From assembly GCA_039961635.1 (NCBI GenBank), contig JABRWB010000063.1:19644-83643 (forward strand): 64,000 bases of DNA, written 5' to 3'. The position numbers and the translations under genes are program-made. The notes below the pieces were generated by a model. It was not told the origin of the DNA. It did not search any database and saw only the letters and a program-made list of their open reading frames with translations. The stretch is from a bacterium. GTDB taxonomy: Bacteria; 4484-113; JAGGVC01. This document shows positions 8,722 through 16,683 of this stretch, one piece after another (the stretch's first letter is position 1; every line of letters begins with the position of its first letter).

Positions 8722-9945
8722 CTAAAGGCGTGACCGAATCAACTCCACTCTGTCCAACCGCTCCCAGGACAAATCCAGATCCTTCCTGCCGAAATGACCG
8801 TAGGTGCTCACCTGGCCGTAAATCGGCCTGCGCAAATCGAGGTTGGCAATAATCGCGGCCGGCCTGAAATCGAAAATTTCAGGGTCGTTCAGGATTGCTT
8901 GAATTTTCTCCCTGCCGACCTTTGCGCTGCCGAAATCCTCGAACGAAAGCGACAGCGGATATGCACGGCCTATGGCGTAGGCGACCTGAATCTCCAGCCG
9001 GTCAGCAACGCCCGCTGCGACCAGATTTTTCGCCGCGTAACGTGCGTAGTAGCAGCCGCTTCGATCCACCTTGGTGGGATCCTTGCCGCTGAACGCACCG
9101 CCCCCGTGGCGAGCGTAACCGCCATACGTATCCGCGATTATCTTTCGCCCCGTCAGCCCGGTGTCCGCGTACGGCCCGCCCTTTTCAAATCGCCCGCTTG
9201 GATTCACCAGCAACTTTACCGCACACCAGCCGCCCGCGGGCAACACGGAATCGGGCACCACTTTGGGCAACACCAGCCCCCGAACGATTTCCTCGACTTC
9301 GGACGCGCCGATGCCCGGATCGTGCTGCGCGCTCACAAGAATGGTATGGACCACAGGCGGCCCGCCGTCATCTGGATATTCGATGGTAACCTGCGTTTTC
9401 CCATCTGGCCTCAGCCCAGCGGCTTCGCGTTTTCTGCGCACTTCCGACAACCTCTCGGCCAGCCTGTGCGCAAGGTAGACTGGAAGCGGCATCAGCACTG
9501 ACCGATGTTCTTCCCCTAGAGCGTCCGTGTCCCTGCAGGCGTATCCGAACATCAAACCCTGGTCGCCGGCGCCGATCTGGTCGTAGACGTCTTCCGATCC
9601 AGAACGCGCCTCCTGGGGCTTGTAAACCGCTTCCGAGATGTCGGACGATTGCGCGTGAATTGACACCGCGACTCCGCAGGAACGCCCGTCTATACCGACT
9701 TCACTTGAATCGTATCCTACATCCAACAGCACGTCCCGGACGAGCTGGTTAATTTCGCAATAACCGTTCGTAGTAATCTCGCCGCCCACGATGACCATGC
9801 CGGTCGTGCAGAACGTTTCAACCGCGACGCGCGAGTTCTCGTCCTGGCGGATCAAATCGTCCAAGACGCCGTCGCTGATCCTGTCGCACAGTTTGTCAGG
9901 ATGACCTTCCGTCACGGATTCGGATGTGAAAAGCCGGTACTTCAT
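8722..9945 (-). CDS. metK: S-adenosylmethionine synthetase
   Basis: The 407-residue protein makes SAM from methionine and ATP. Signatures are TSESVTEGHPDKLCD at the N terminus, the ATP-binding hexapeptide GAGDQG in the middle, and GGGAFSGKDPTKVDRS, the P-loop-like nonapeptide region. GGAGG precedes the ATG, and a TATAAT box at 9970-9975 sits in the gap after rpe. No SAM riboswitch can fit in this short leader. It is followed by PNP and adenine deaminase, which could recycle purines from SAM-derived nucleosides (inference). Confidence 0.97.
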   Translation of the reverse strand: MKYRLFTSESVTEGHPDKLCDRISDGVLDDLIRQDENSRVAVETFCTTGMVIVGGEITTNGYCEINQLVRDVLLDVGYDSSEVGIDGRSCGVAVSIHAQSSDISEAVYKPQEARSGSEDVYDQIGAGDQGLMFGYACRDTDALGEEHRSVLMPLPVYLAHRLAERLSEVRRKREAAGLRPDGKTQVTIEYPDDGGPPVVHTILVSAQHDPGIGASEVEEIVRGLVLPKVVPDSVLPAGGWCAVKLLVNPSGRFEKGGPYADTGLTGRKIIADTYGGYARHGGGAFSGKDPTKVDRSGCYYARYAAKNLVAAGVADRLEIQVAYAIGRAYPLSLSFEDFGSAKVGREKIQAILNDPEIFDFRPAAIIANLDLRRPIYGQVSTYGHFGRKDLDLSWERLDRVELIRSRL

Positions 9946-9969
9946 CTAACCTCCAAGGAAAGCGCGGGG

Positions 9970-9975
9970 ATTATA
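9970..9975 (-). promoter_or_regulatory. -10 box (TATAAT) of metK
   Basis: TATAAT on the minus strand ends 24 nt before the metK start, leaving a leader of about 17 nt that holds the GGAGG site. It lies in the gap between the end of rpe and metK. Confidence 0.65.
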
Positions 9976-9983
9976 GCGCGACG

Positions 9984-10637
9984 CTAATGCTTTAAAAGCG
10001 AGTGAATATCATCAACGAATCGGCGCCTGTCATCGGCCTCGAAAAACGCTTTGCCTGCGACAATCCAGTCGGCTCCCGCGTTTGCCAGAAGCTCCGCGTT
10101 CGACGCGCTTACCCCGCCGTCCACTTCGATCGCGTAATCCAGAGCATGCGATTCGCGGAATTGAGCAAGCCAGGATATTTTGGGCAGGCAAGCATCGATG
10201 AACGACTGGCCTGCGAATCCCGGGCTGACAGTCATCACAAGAACGAAATCGCATTCTTGGAGCAGATATTCGGCCGATTGCGGCGGAGTTTGCGGATTGA
10301 GCGTAATACCTGCAAGAACGCCGGCATTTCTGATTCTGTCCAAGAGCCGGTTCGCGTGTATCTCCGCTTCAATGTGAAAGCTGATCATCGAAACGCCCGC
10401 GGCGCCCAGCCGATCCACGAAGTCCGACGGATTGGTAACCATCAGGTGCACGTCGAACGGCAGCTTTGTGTGGCGGCGCGCGTCCGTAATCACTTGGGGG
10501 CCGAAGGTAAGATTTGGCACGAAATGCCCGTCCATCACGTCCCAATGAATGAAATCAGCGCCCGCGGCTTCGCATTCCGCGATTGCACTTTTGATATCGG
10601 AGGTATCCGCCGCAAGAAGTGATGGAGCGATTTTCAT
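9984..10637 (-). CDS. rpe: Ribulose-phosphate 3-epimerase
   Basis: The 217-residue TIM-barrel enzyme interconverts ribulose-5-phosphate and xylulose-5-phosphate. Characteristic strings are IAPSLLAAD, HWDVMDGHFVPNLTFG (catalytic Asp and metal His), FDVHLMV, MTVSPGFAGQSF and EVDGGVS. AAAGGACGA provides a ribosome-binding site. It is the last gene of a minus-strand block fmt-rsmB-PASTA-rpe. In Firmicutes rpe sits in the same relative place after prkC and rsgA. Confidence 0.97.
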   Translation of the reverse strand: MKIAPSLLAADTSDIKSAIAECEAAGADFIHWDVMDGHFVPNLTFGPQVITDARRHTKLPFDVHLMVTNPSDFVDRLGAAGVSMISFHIEAEIHANRLLDRIRNAGVLAGITLNPQTPPQSAEYLLQECDFVLVMTVSPGFAGQSFIDACLPKISWLAQFRESHALDYAIEVDGGVSASNAELLANAGADWIVAGKAFFEADDRRRFVDDIHSLLKH

Positions 10638-10658
10638 GGCTCGTCCTTTCCGCCTTGG

Positions 10659-11657
10659 CTAAGGCAAAAGCGGGATGTCGTCTTCACGTACAAGTTGCCC
10701 GTCAAAATACGTCTTGATGAACGCCTGACCTTCAACCTTAACCTGCGTCTCGATGATTTCGCCGATTCTGTGAACTTGGTTATATACTTCGTTCTCGCCA
10801 AGCCTGTCGGAAACGACTATTTTTACCTGCTGCTTCTCCCTGCCGACGGGTACCACGCATCGCACGTTTAAAATTCTTACGAGGGCGCGAGCCGTTTCGT
10901 TGTCTATGGCGACCTCCAAAGTAACCTTTGTTCCGAGCGGCACTTCCATGCCGGCTGGCGGGTCTTGGCTGACGACCTGTCCGAACGCGGTACCCGGGTG
11001 CGGCCGGTACTTAACTTTTGAAAGAAGCAAGTTCTTGGCGACAAGCACGCCTTCGGCGTTGGTCAACGCGTTGCCCGTCAAATCCGGCATAGGCGTAAGC
11101 ACGTTCGCCTTTTTTACACTGATTTTCAGGTCCACTTTCGTCGCAAAGGGCATTTTCTTTCCTGCTTCCGGATTCTGGGAGACGACCTGCCCTTCCGGGA
11201 TCGTCGCGTTCAAGATTTTTTCGATCCTTCCAAGTCCCAGGTTCGTTTCCCTCAATCTGGCTTGCGCGTCAGCAAGCGACATACCGATTAAATTTGGCAC
11301 GGAATATGCATTCGGCCCCTTGGACAAAAAAACCGTTACCGTATGGCCCTCTTTTACAAGTCTATTTGCGACGGGATCCTGACTTACGATGAGACCGATC
11401 GCAACATCTTCGCTGAATAAGTCGTCGCCGCGGCGCAGCCTCAACCCGCGTTCATCGCAGCGCTTTTGGGCTTCCTCGATGGTAAGCGACGCTACATCGG
11501 GAACCAAAGCATTTTTGGGCGCAGGACCAAACAAGCCGCCGGATGCGATAACGTAAACAATCCCCACTACCAATGCGCAGAGCACCAGGATCGCGAGCGC
11601 GCCGATGCACCCTTCGCGATCGGAACTGGCTTTGGTTTTTTTGCGCATCCTAGCCAT
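10659..11657 (-). CDS. Membrane-anchored PASTA-repeat protein without a kinase domain
   Basis: This is a 332-residue bitopic protein with about 17 basic cytoplasmic residues, a transmembrane helix (~18-42), then three PASTA repeats (~50-115, 116-183, 187-255). Each repeat has the VPxLxGxxxxxAxxxL...G.VVSQxPxAG pattern. A final beta-rich region (~256-332) resembles the segment after the PASTA repeats of some PrkC-type kinases. PASTA domains bind muropeptides or peptidoglycan. The gene sits between rsmB and rpe, the locus where Firmicutes carry prpC-prkC-rsgA, but no kinase domain is present. It could be a decoupled cell-wall sensor or scaffold. No clear Shine-Dalgarno precedes the first ATG; the ATG three codons later is an alternative. 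Confidence 0.85.
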   Translation of the reverse strand: MARMRKKTKASSDREGCIGALAILVLCALVVGIVYVIASGGLFGPAPKNALVPDVASLTIEEAQKRCDERGLRLRRGDDLFSEDVAIGLIVSQDPVANRLVKEGHTVTVFLSKGPNAYSVPNLIGMSLADAQARLRETNLGLGRIEKILNATIPEGQVVSQNPEAGKKMPFATKVDLKISVKKANVLTPMPDLTGNALTNAEGVLVAKNLLLSKVKYRPHPGTAFGQVVSQDPPAGMEVPLGTKVTLEVAIDNETARALVRILNVRCVVPVGREKQQVKIVVSDRLGENEVYNQVHRIGEIIETQVKVEGQAFIKTYFDGQLVREDDIPLLP

Positions 11658-11694
11658 CTTCGATGGAGGTTTTCAAGAAGACTGAAGCCCGATT

Positions 11695-13023
11695 TTACTC
11701 CAATCGCCTTATTTTTTCAACGAAAAAGCCGATGTGCCGTCCGCAGGGCGGGAACAAAACCCGATCAACACTTGTAAAACGCCCAACCGGCGTCTCAAGC
11801 GCTGTTTCGGTTACATCCTCGTCTTCCTCCTTGAAAACCGAACATGTCGCGTAAACGAGGCTGCCTCCCGGTGCAAGCAACCGGAGAAGATTTTCCAGCA
11901 TCTTGCGCTGGCGATCCGCAAATGCATCAAGCAAGCCGAGATCGATCGTGTATCGTTTCTCCGGCATGTGATGGATAAGGCCGCTGCCCGTGCACGGCGC
12001 GTCCAACAGAATCGCATCGAATTTTTCGCCGACGAATTCGTTCGAAACCGCTTCATTGTCCGAAAGATCCAATATTCGATAATCCGGCTCGGGTACCCCC
12101 AACCTTTTGAAATTGGCGATGCACTTGTCGCGCTGCGATTTCGATACATCCGCCAATACCAGCTCGCCCCATCCGGCCATCAACGCGAGAAGATGATGCG
12201 CCTTCGTCCCCACTCCGCTTGCGGCATCCAGCACCTTGTCTCCGGGAAGGGGATCAAGCAAAAACGACGCGTACTGGCTCGGAAGCGCTTGAACCACAAT
12301 CCTCCCTTCGGCGTTCGCCTTTCTGAGTGAGGGCGAGAGCGAATCGGCTTCCCAATAATCTTTGCCCTCATACGTGCGCTTTTTCGCACCGATAGAAGCC
12401 GGAAATTCTTCATTCGGTTCGATAAACGGATTGACTCGAAGCTGGCTTTGAAATCTGTCCGCCGTGGCCCGCGCCGCGGCGATTGCCCACTCCCTCCCGC
12501 GCGTTTCCCCCAGATGAACGAGCAATGCCGGTTGAATCGAATAATGTGCGGCAAAATCAGCCAAAGGCGCGTCATCGCGCGGAGGCGCCGACGATACGGC
12601 AGACGCGAGCTTCCTGCAAACCGCGTTCGCAAGCGCGCCGTATTTCCCTCCCTTGTATCCCTTTGCGATATCCACTACTGCGCTCACCAAGCCCGCGGGC
12701 TCGTCCGCTCGCCTAATCAAAAGCTCGTATGCGGCCGCCCGAAGCAGGTTCCTCAATTGCGATGGCGCTTCAAGCTTTCCTCGTCTTGAAGCACCGTTTA
12801 ACGCGGCATCAAGCCGGTAGCGCCAGCGCAATACACCGTGAACAACGTCAAATGCGCGTGCGGCTTGACCGCCGGTAAGTTCCGCCGCGGCAATTTCGTT
12901 ACCGATAATCTCCGAAGAACTTGCACTGGGAATTTTATTTTCAATGCCATCACAAATCCGAACAAGCGCGCGCGAAGCACATTCCAACGGATGAATTTCG
13001 GGTTTGGAACCGGCCTCGCTCAT
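11695..13023 (-). CDS. rsmB: 16S rRNA m5C967 methyltransferase (RsmB/Sun family)
   Basis: The 442-residue protein has an N-terminal NusB-like helical domain (~1-140) and a C-terminal SAM-dependent RNA m5C methyltransferase domain. SAM motif I is LDAASGVGTKAHHLLALM. The two catalytic cysteines are in DAPCTGSG and YATCSVFKEE, as in RsmB. Its ATG at 13023 overlaps the fmt stop codon as ATGA, so that start was chosen over one six codons upstream. Fmt-rsmB coupling is a common bacterial arrangement. The product methylates C967 of 16S rRNA (E. coli numbering). Confidence 0.93.
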   Translation of the reverse strand: MSEAGSKPEIHPLECASRALVRICDGIENKIPSASSSEIIGNEIAAAELTGGQAARAFDVVHGVLRWRYRLDAALNGASRRGKLEAPSQLRNLLRAAAYELLIRRADEPAGLVSAVVDIAKGYKGGKYGALANAVCRKLASAVSSAPPRDDAPLADFAAHYSIQPALLVHLGETRGREWAIAAARATADRFQSQLRVNPFIEPNEEFPASIGAKKRTYEGKDYWEADSLSPSLRKANAEGRIVVQALPSQYASFLLDPLPGDKVLDAASGVGTKAHHLLALMAGWGELVLADVSKSQRDKCIANFKRLGVPEPDYRILDLSDNEAVSNEFVGEKFDAILLDAPCTGSGLIHHMPEKRYTIDLGLLDAFADRQRKMLENLLRLLAPGGSLVYATCSVFKEEDEDVTETALETPVGRFTSVDRVLFPPCGRHIGFFVEKIRRLE

Positions 13024-14111
13024 ATATTTTCCCGAATCCAAGCTGGCTGATTCGACACGAATGGCGGGCGGGCATCCAGTATTTCCATCGGAGTTTCGAA
13101 CTTTTCACCCGGTTTCGGCGCGAATCCGTTCACGAATGCCTCAACCGGCATTTTCGGCCTGCTTTCCGGCTGCACGGCATCGAACGTGACGGAACCATCT
13201 CCGCATGCGACGTCCATCAATCCGGAGCGGCGATGCACAGCCAAAATTTCCCCCGGCTCGCCCTTTTGCTCCTCGGCGAAATCCACTGGAATCCCAAATT
13301 TGATTTGACGGCCGCGAAAGAAGGTCGCTATGCCAAGGTCGGGCGAAAACGCGCGCGCGAAATCGCGCAATTCACGGGGCTTCATTCTCCAATCAACAAA
13401 CGAATCGCTTTTGCGAATCAATCTGCAATACGTCGCATCAGCGTGATTCTGCGGCTTGGGCGTTATTTCGCCTGCGGCAAGCCCCAAAATAGTATCCCGA
13501 AGCAGCATTGGTATTTCCTCAGCAAATTTCGCGCAGAGCGTCGCGAAGTCGCTGTCCTGCTCGATAGCGATATTCTTACGCAGCAGAACGTCCCCGTCGT
13601 CCATCCGCGGAGTCATAAGAAATGTGCAAGCTTGAGTCTCTTTCATTCCAAGAATCAGTGCCGTACGTACGGGGCTTGGCCCACGCAGCAGCGGAAGCTC
13701 CGACGCGTGAACGCACACCGCTTTAGGCGCAATATTTAGCACGAGATTTGTCAATAGCTGCCCGAAACTGATGACAACCAGAAAATCAGGCTCAAGCATT
13801 CGCAAAATTTTTCTTAGCGGCTTGTTTCCACGCACTTTATCCGGAGCGCAAAGCAGCAGTTTTTCCTCTGAACGCGCAACCTCTTCATGCAGTTCGTCGC
13901 AGTCAACATTCGTCGGTACAACTCGATGCGCATATTCCTGTCTGATAAGCCGCTCTATCGCAGTGCAGCAAAGTTCCATTTTGCGTCCCGCGGGTTTTGC
14001 GGGTTGCGTCACTACGGCGGCGACATCGAAGGCAGGCTCGTCCAGGAGCATTTTAAGCGCGGGAATTCCCGTTGCGCCGGAGCCGAAAAAGACGATTTTT
14101 TGACCTCCCAC
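13020..14111 (-). CDS. fmt: Methionyl-tRNA formyltransferase, with Asn-to-Cys change at a catalytic position
   Basis: The 363-residue protein formylates initiator Met-tRNA using 10-formyl-THF. It has the N-terminal formyltransferase fold (VFFGSGATGIPALK) and the C-terminal OB-like domain. The active-site segment reads AVCVHASELPLLRGPSP (residues 131-147), where most Fmt proteins have NVHxSLLPxxRGxxP. His135 and the Asp of DDGD are kept, but the usual catalytic Asn is Cys133 and the first Leu of SLLP is Glu. The GTG start has no ribosome-binding site and lies exactly 6 nt after TAGAAT. The stop overlaps rsmB. Synteny strongly supports Fmt despite these changes. Confidence 0.88.
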   Translation of the reverse strand: MGGQKIVFFGSGATGIPALKMLLDEPAFDVAAVVTQPAKPAGRKMELCCTAIERLIRQEYAHRVVPTNVDCDELHEEVARSEEKLLLCAPDKVRGNKPLRKILRMLEPDFLVVISFGQLLTNLVLNIAPKAVCVHASELPLLRGPSPVRTALILGMKETQACTFLMTPRMDDGDVLLRKNIAIEQDSDFATLCAKFAEEIPMLLRDTILGLAAGEITPKPQNHADATYCRLIRKSDSFVDWRMKPRELRDFARAFSPDLGIATFFRGRQIKFGIPVDFAEEQKGEPGEILAVHRRSGLMDVACGDGSVTFDAVQPESRPKMPVEAFVNGFAPKPGEKFETPMEILDARPPFVSNQPAWIRENI

Positions 14112-14117
14112 GACCTA

Positions 14118-14123
14118 ATTCTA
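14118..14123 (-). promoter_or_regulatory. -10 box (TAGAAT) of fmt, leaderless type
   Basis: TAGAAT on the minus strand is followed by exactly 6 nt and then the GTG start of fmt. The only purine-rich GGGAGG lies inside the coding region, so the transcript is probably leaderless. Confidence 0.55.
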
Positions 14124-14182
14124 TCACCGGGGAATGAAATTTTTCCGCATTAAAGCGCTATTCGGCTCGCAACTAACGGTCG

Positions 14183-14734
14183 TTATTTTAATCCTAAATC
14201 CGCGCTTTCGGTTGCGTCTGCGTTATTCGGCTCGGCGGAATCCTCCACTTCCGAAGCGGTTTCTGTCTCCACAGTGCCGGCCGCGCCCTTCAGCAGCACC
14301 CCTGCTCCCAAATCGCCAATCGTCAACTTGACATCGTCCTTTCGCGAAAAATACTCCACCAGCTTTTCGGATGCCGCGCTGATCGCGTACCACAGCACAC
14401 GGGCGGCGACGGAAAGGTCTTTCACCGCCGCCTCCACGTCAAATTTCATCTCGTCCCGGTTTGTACCCACCTTTTCGAATATCGGGTCAGCTACTTTGGA
14501 TGGAACCGCCGCCAGAAAGCTCTGCATTATAAGTAGCGCAAAAATGAGGTCGTCAAGCAGACCGATTCCGGTGAAGAAATCAGGAACCAAATCGAGCGGG
14601 GTAAAGAAATAAGAAATCCCCGCGGCGGCGGCCACTTTCAAAAAGGTTCCGACCTCGGGGCTTCCCATAGCATACGCGAAGCTTACCACCAGCTTGGGCA
14701 CAAGAACGACGTACTTGACCGCTTTCTCCAACAT
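14183..14734 (-). CDS. DUF1232/YkvA-family membrane protein
   Basis: This is a 183-residue protein with hydrophobic segments in its first half. The segment FFTPLDLVPDFFTGIGLLDD matches the DUF1232 motif (YkvA family), a small membrane domain of unknown function found in many bacteria. The C-terminal third is acidic and probably soluble. GGAGG lies 9 nt before the ATG, and an extended -10 box (TGCTAGAAT) is upstream at 14756-14761. It stands alone between fmt and purH. Confidence 0.8.
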   Translation of the reverse strand: MLEKAVKYVVLVPKLVVSFAYAMGSPEVGTFLKVAAAAGISYFFTPLDLVPDFFTGIGLLDDLIFALLIMQSFLAAVPSKVADPIFEKVGTNRDEMKFDVEAAVKDLSVAARVLWYAISAASEKLVEYFSRKDDVKLTIGDLGAGVLLKGAAGTVETETASEVEDSAEPNNADATESADLGLK

Positions 14735-14755
14735 TCGACGATTCCTCCGCCTGTG

Positions 14756-14761
14756 ATTCTA
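14756..14761 (-). promoter_or_regulatory. Extended -10 box (TGC-TAGAAT) of the DUF1232 gene
   Basis: TAGAAT preceded by TGC on the minus strand lies about 20 nt before the start codon, with GGAGG between them. It is a leadered promoter, unlike the neighbouring fmt. Confidence 0.5.
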
Positions 14762-14787
14762 GCATGCCTTAATCCGCGCGAGTTTTG

Positions 14788-16368
14788 CTAATGCCAGAAA
14801 TGACGATACGGAGTGTGCGCGAACCTGACCCCCAGCTCCTGCGCACGCTCAATTACCTTTCTGTCGTTTTTGCTCCCGCCAGGGGCCACGACTATGCCCA
14901 CGCCGGCCATCGCCGCGAACTCGATCGAATCGTGAAACGGAAAGAACGCGTCCGAAACAAGAACCGCGCCGCGAGCTTTTTCAGCCGCTTTGCGCAGGCA
15001 TTGCGAAACCGCGCCGACTCTGTCGGTCTGGCCCGCGCCGAACGCAATCATTACGCCGTCCTTGACAAGAAGCACGGCGTTGCTTCGCAGGAAACGGATA
15101 ATCTTCAGCCCAAAGTTTATGTCTTCTACAAGGCCGTCCGGTATGTTCTCCCCGCTTTGCAGGATCAAATCCGAGGCCTGGGCGACCATCCTATCGTTTT
15201 CCTGCAGCAGGTAGCCGAAATCGGTCTCGTAAGTAAGCGTTTGGCTGTCCGGCAAAACGCGCGGTCTGCCTCTGCCCGGCCTGTCAGGAAACGCCGCGCG
15301 GTCAACTTCCAGAACCCGGACATTTGGTTTTTTGGCCAGCAGCCTAAGAGCCTCCGGCGTATATTCCGGCGCCAACACGACTTCCAAATAAGTATTTATC
15401 AACTCCATCGCGACGCTGTCGTCCACCGTGAAGTTCAATCCGACAACCCCGCCGAACGCGCTTTGCGGATCCGCCTCCCTCGCCTTTACGTAAGCATCCA
15501 GGCCGTTTTCCGCCCAGGCTATCCCGCATGGCGTCTGGTGCTTGACAATGCAGGCGACCCTGCGGCCCTCATAGGGAAAGCTCGCGATCTTGAACGCGGC
15601 GGAAGCATCCCGGATGTTGTTGAATGAAAGCTCTTTGCCTTGGTGCGTTAAAAATGAAACCGGCGGATTAAGCAAATCCTCGTAAAGCGCGGCCTCCTGG
15701 TGCGGATTCTCGCCATAGCGCAGGTGCGACTTGCGTTCGAGGACGTAAAACTTCCGGCGCGCGAACTGCCGCTGCCTGGGTAATTTGTTGAACAGGAAAT
15801 TCTGTATTCTCGCATCGTACTCGCAGGTAAGCGCAAACGCTTTTTGCGCAAGTATCACGCGGAACTCCTCGGATACTTCGAGATTCTCCTTTTTCAAATG
15901 TTCAAGCAAACGCGGGTAATCGCGCGGATCCACGACCACCGCGACATGCGCCAAATTCTTGGCCGCGGCTCTGATCATCGCCGGTCCGCCGATGTCTATC
16001 CATTCCACCGCGTCGGATATCGGGAAATCCGGGCGCTTCACTTTGCGCTCGAATGGATACAGCGTGCAAACCACAAGATCGATCGGCGGCATTCCGAGTG
16101 ACTCAAGATCGGCCATGTCCTGCGGATTGTCCCGGCGGGCCAGAATCCCCGCGTGCACCGCCGGATGCAGCGTTTTCACGCGACCACCCAGGATGTTCGA
16201 GAATCCCGTAATCGTTTCGAGCTTCTTAACCTTGATCTTTTCGTCTTCCAGCGCCTTGGCGGTGCCGCCGCTCGCGATTATTTCAATCCCCATCTCGGAA
16301 AGCCCTTTGACGAACGCGAGCATACTGCGCTTGTGAAAAACGGATACCAGGCAATGACTAACCTTCAT
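14788..16368 (-). CDS. purH: Bifunctional AICAR formyltransferase / IMP cyclohydrolase
   Basis: The 526-residue enzyme catalyses the last two steps of IMP synthesis. The N-terminal cyclohydrolase (MGS-like) domain shows ASGGTAKAL and GGRVKTLHPAVHAGIL. The C-terminal transformylase has LRYGENPHQEAALY and CIVKHQTPCGIAW, with the catalytic Lys-His pair, and ends near PYRHFWH. GGGGGAG 6 nt before the ATG at 16368 selects this start over one 13 codons upstream. Upstream on the same strand are a tiny ORF, a zinc-ribbon protein and a Cys-rich protein, all chained by 4-nt overlaps, so purH is probably the last gene of that operon. Confidence 0.96.
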   Translation of the reverse strand: MKVSHCLVSVFHKRSMLAFVKGLSEMGIEIIASGGTAKALEDEKIKVKKLETITGFSNILGGRVKTLHPAVHAGILARRDNPQDMADLESLGMPPIDLVVCTLYPFERKVKRPDFPISDAVEWIDIGGPAMIRAAAKNLAHVAVVVDPRDYPRLLEHLKKENLEVSEEFRVILAQKAFALTCEYDARIQNFLFNKLPRQRQFARRKFYVLERKSHLRYGENPHQEAALYEDLLNPPVSFLTHQGKELSFNNIRDASAAFKIASFPYEGRRVACIVKHQTPCGIAWAENGLDAYVKAREADPQSAFGGVVGLNFTVDDSVAMELINTYLEVVLAPEYTPEALRLLAKKPNVRVLEVDRAAFPDRPGRGRPRVLPDSQTLTYETDFGYLLQENDRMVAQASDLILQSGENIPDGLVEDINFGLKIIRFLRSNAVLLVKDGVMIAFGAGQTDRVGAVSQCLRKAAEKARGAVLVSDAFFPFHDSIEFAAMAGVGIVVAPGGSKNDRKVIERAQELGVRFAHTPYRHFWH

Positions 16369-16438
16369 CGCGCACTCCCCCGGTCGCAAGGTTGCGGCCG
16401 GCAGCAAACCGCACCCCGGTATTTTTGAAATCGCTCAT
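16358..16438 (-). CDS. Possible 26-residue coupling peptide between the zinc-ribbon gene and purH
   Basis: This small ORF starts at an ATG that overlaps the stop of the upstream zinc-ribbon gene as ATGA, and it terminates 11 nt inside purH. It begins MSDFKNTGVRF and has no recognisable domain. It could carry ribosomes from the upstream gene to the purH start. It may equally be chance, because such short frames are common. Confidence 0.3.
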   Translation of the reverse strand: MSDFKNTGVRFAAGRNLATGGVRDEG

Positions 16439-16683
16439 ACCCAAAACTCCCCGGCAAGATTCAGCTCCTCTACCAGCCGCTCCTCGATCTTTTCGCGCGC
16501 GGCGCGGTAAATCGCGCGCCTCACGCCGGGATCCAACGCGGCGTAAACTTCCACATCCTTCCTGCAGAACGGGCATCCCAAATGCGTGTTGCCGTCCAGC
16601 GCCCGAAGCTCGACCGAAAACGACTTCCGGCAGTTGCCGCAGGTCATCCTGATCCTGGAAGGAAGAAAAAGCCTGCCCCTCAT
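16435..16683 (-). CDS. Small zinc-ribbon (CxxC...CxxC) protein
   Basis: This 82-residue basic protein has two CxxC knuckles, MTCGNC and GCPFC, spaced like a zinc ribbon. They are followed by a helical tail rich in Arg and Glu (YRAAREKIEERLVEEL). The ATG overlaps the stop of the upstream Cys-rich gene as ATGA, so the pair is almost certainly co-translated. The role is unknown. Small zinc ribbons of this kind often bind nucleic acid or a partner protein. Its stop in turn overlaps a tiny ORF leading to purH. Confidence 0.75.
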   Translation of the reverse strand: MRGRLFLPSRIRMTCGNCRKSFSVELRALDGNTHLGCPFCRKDVEVYAALDPGVRRAIYRAAREKIEERLVEELNLAGEFWV

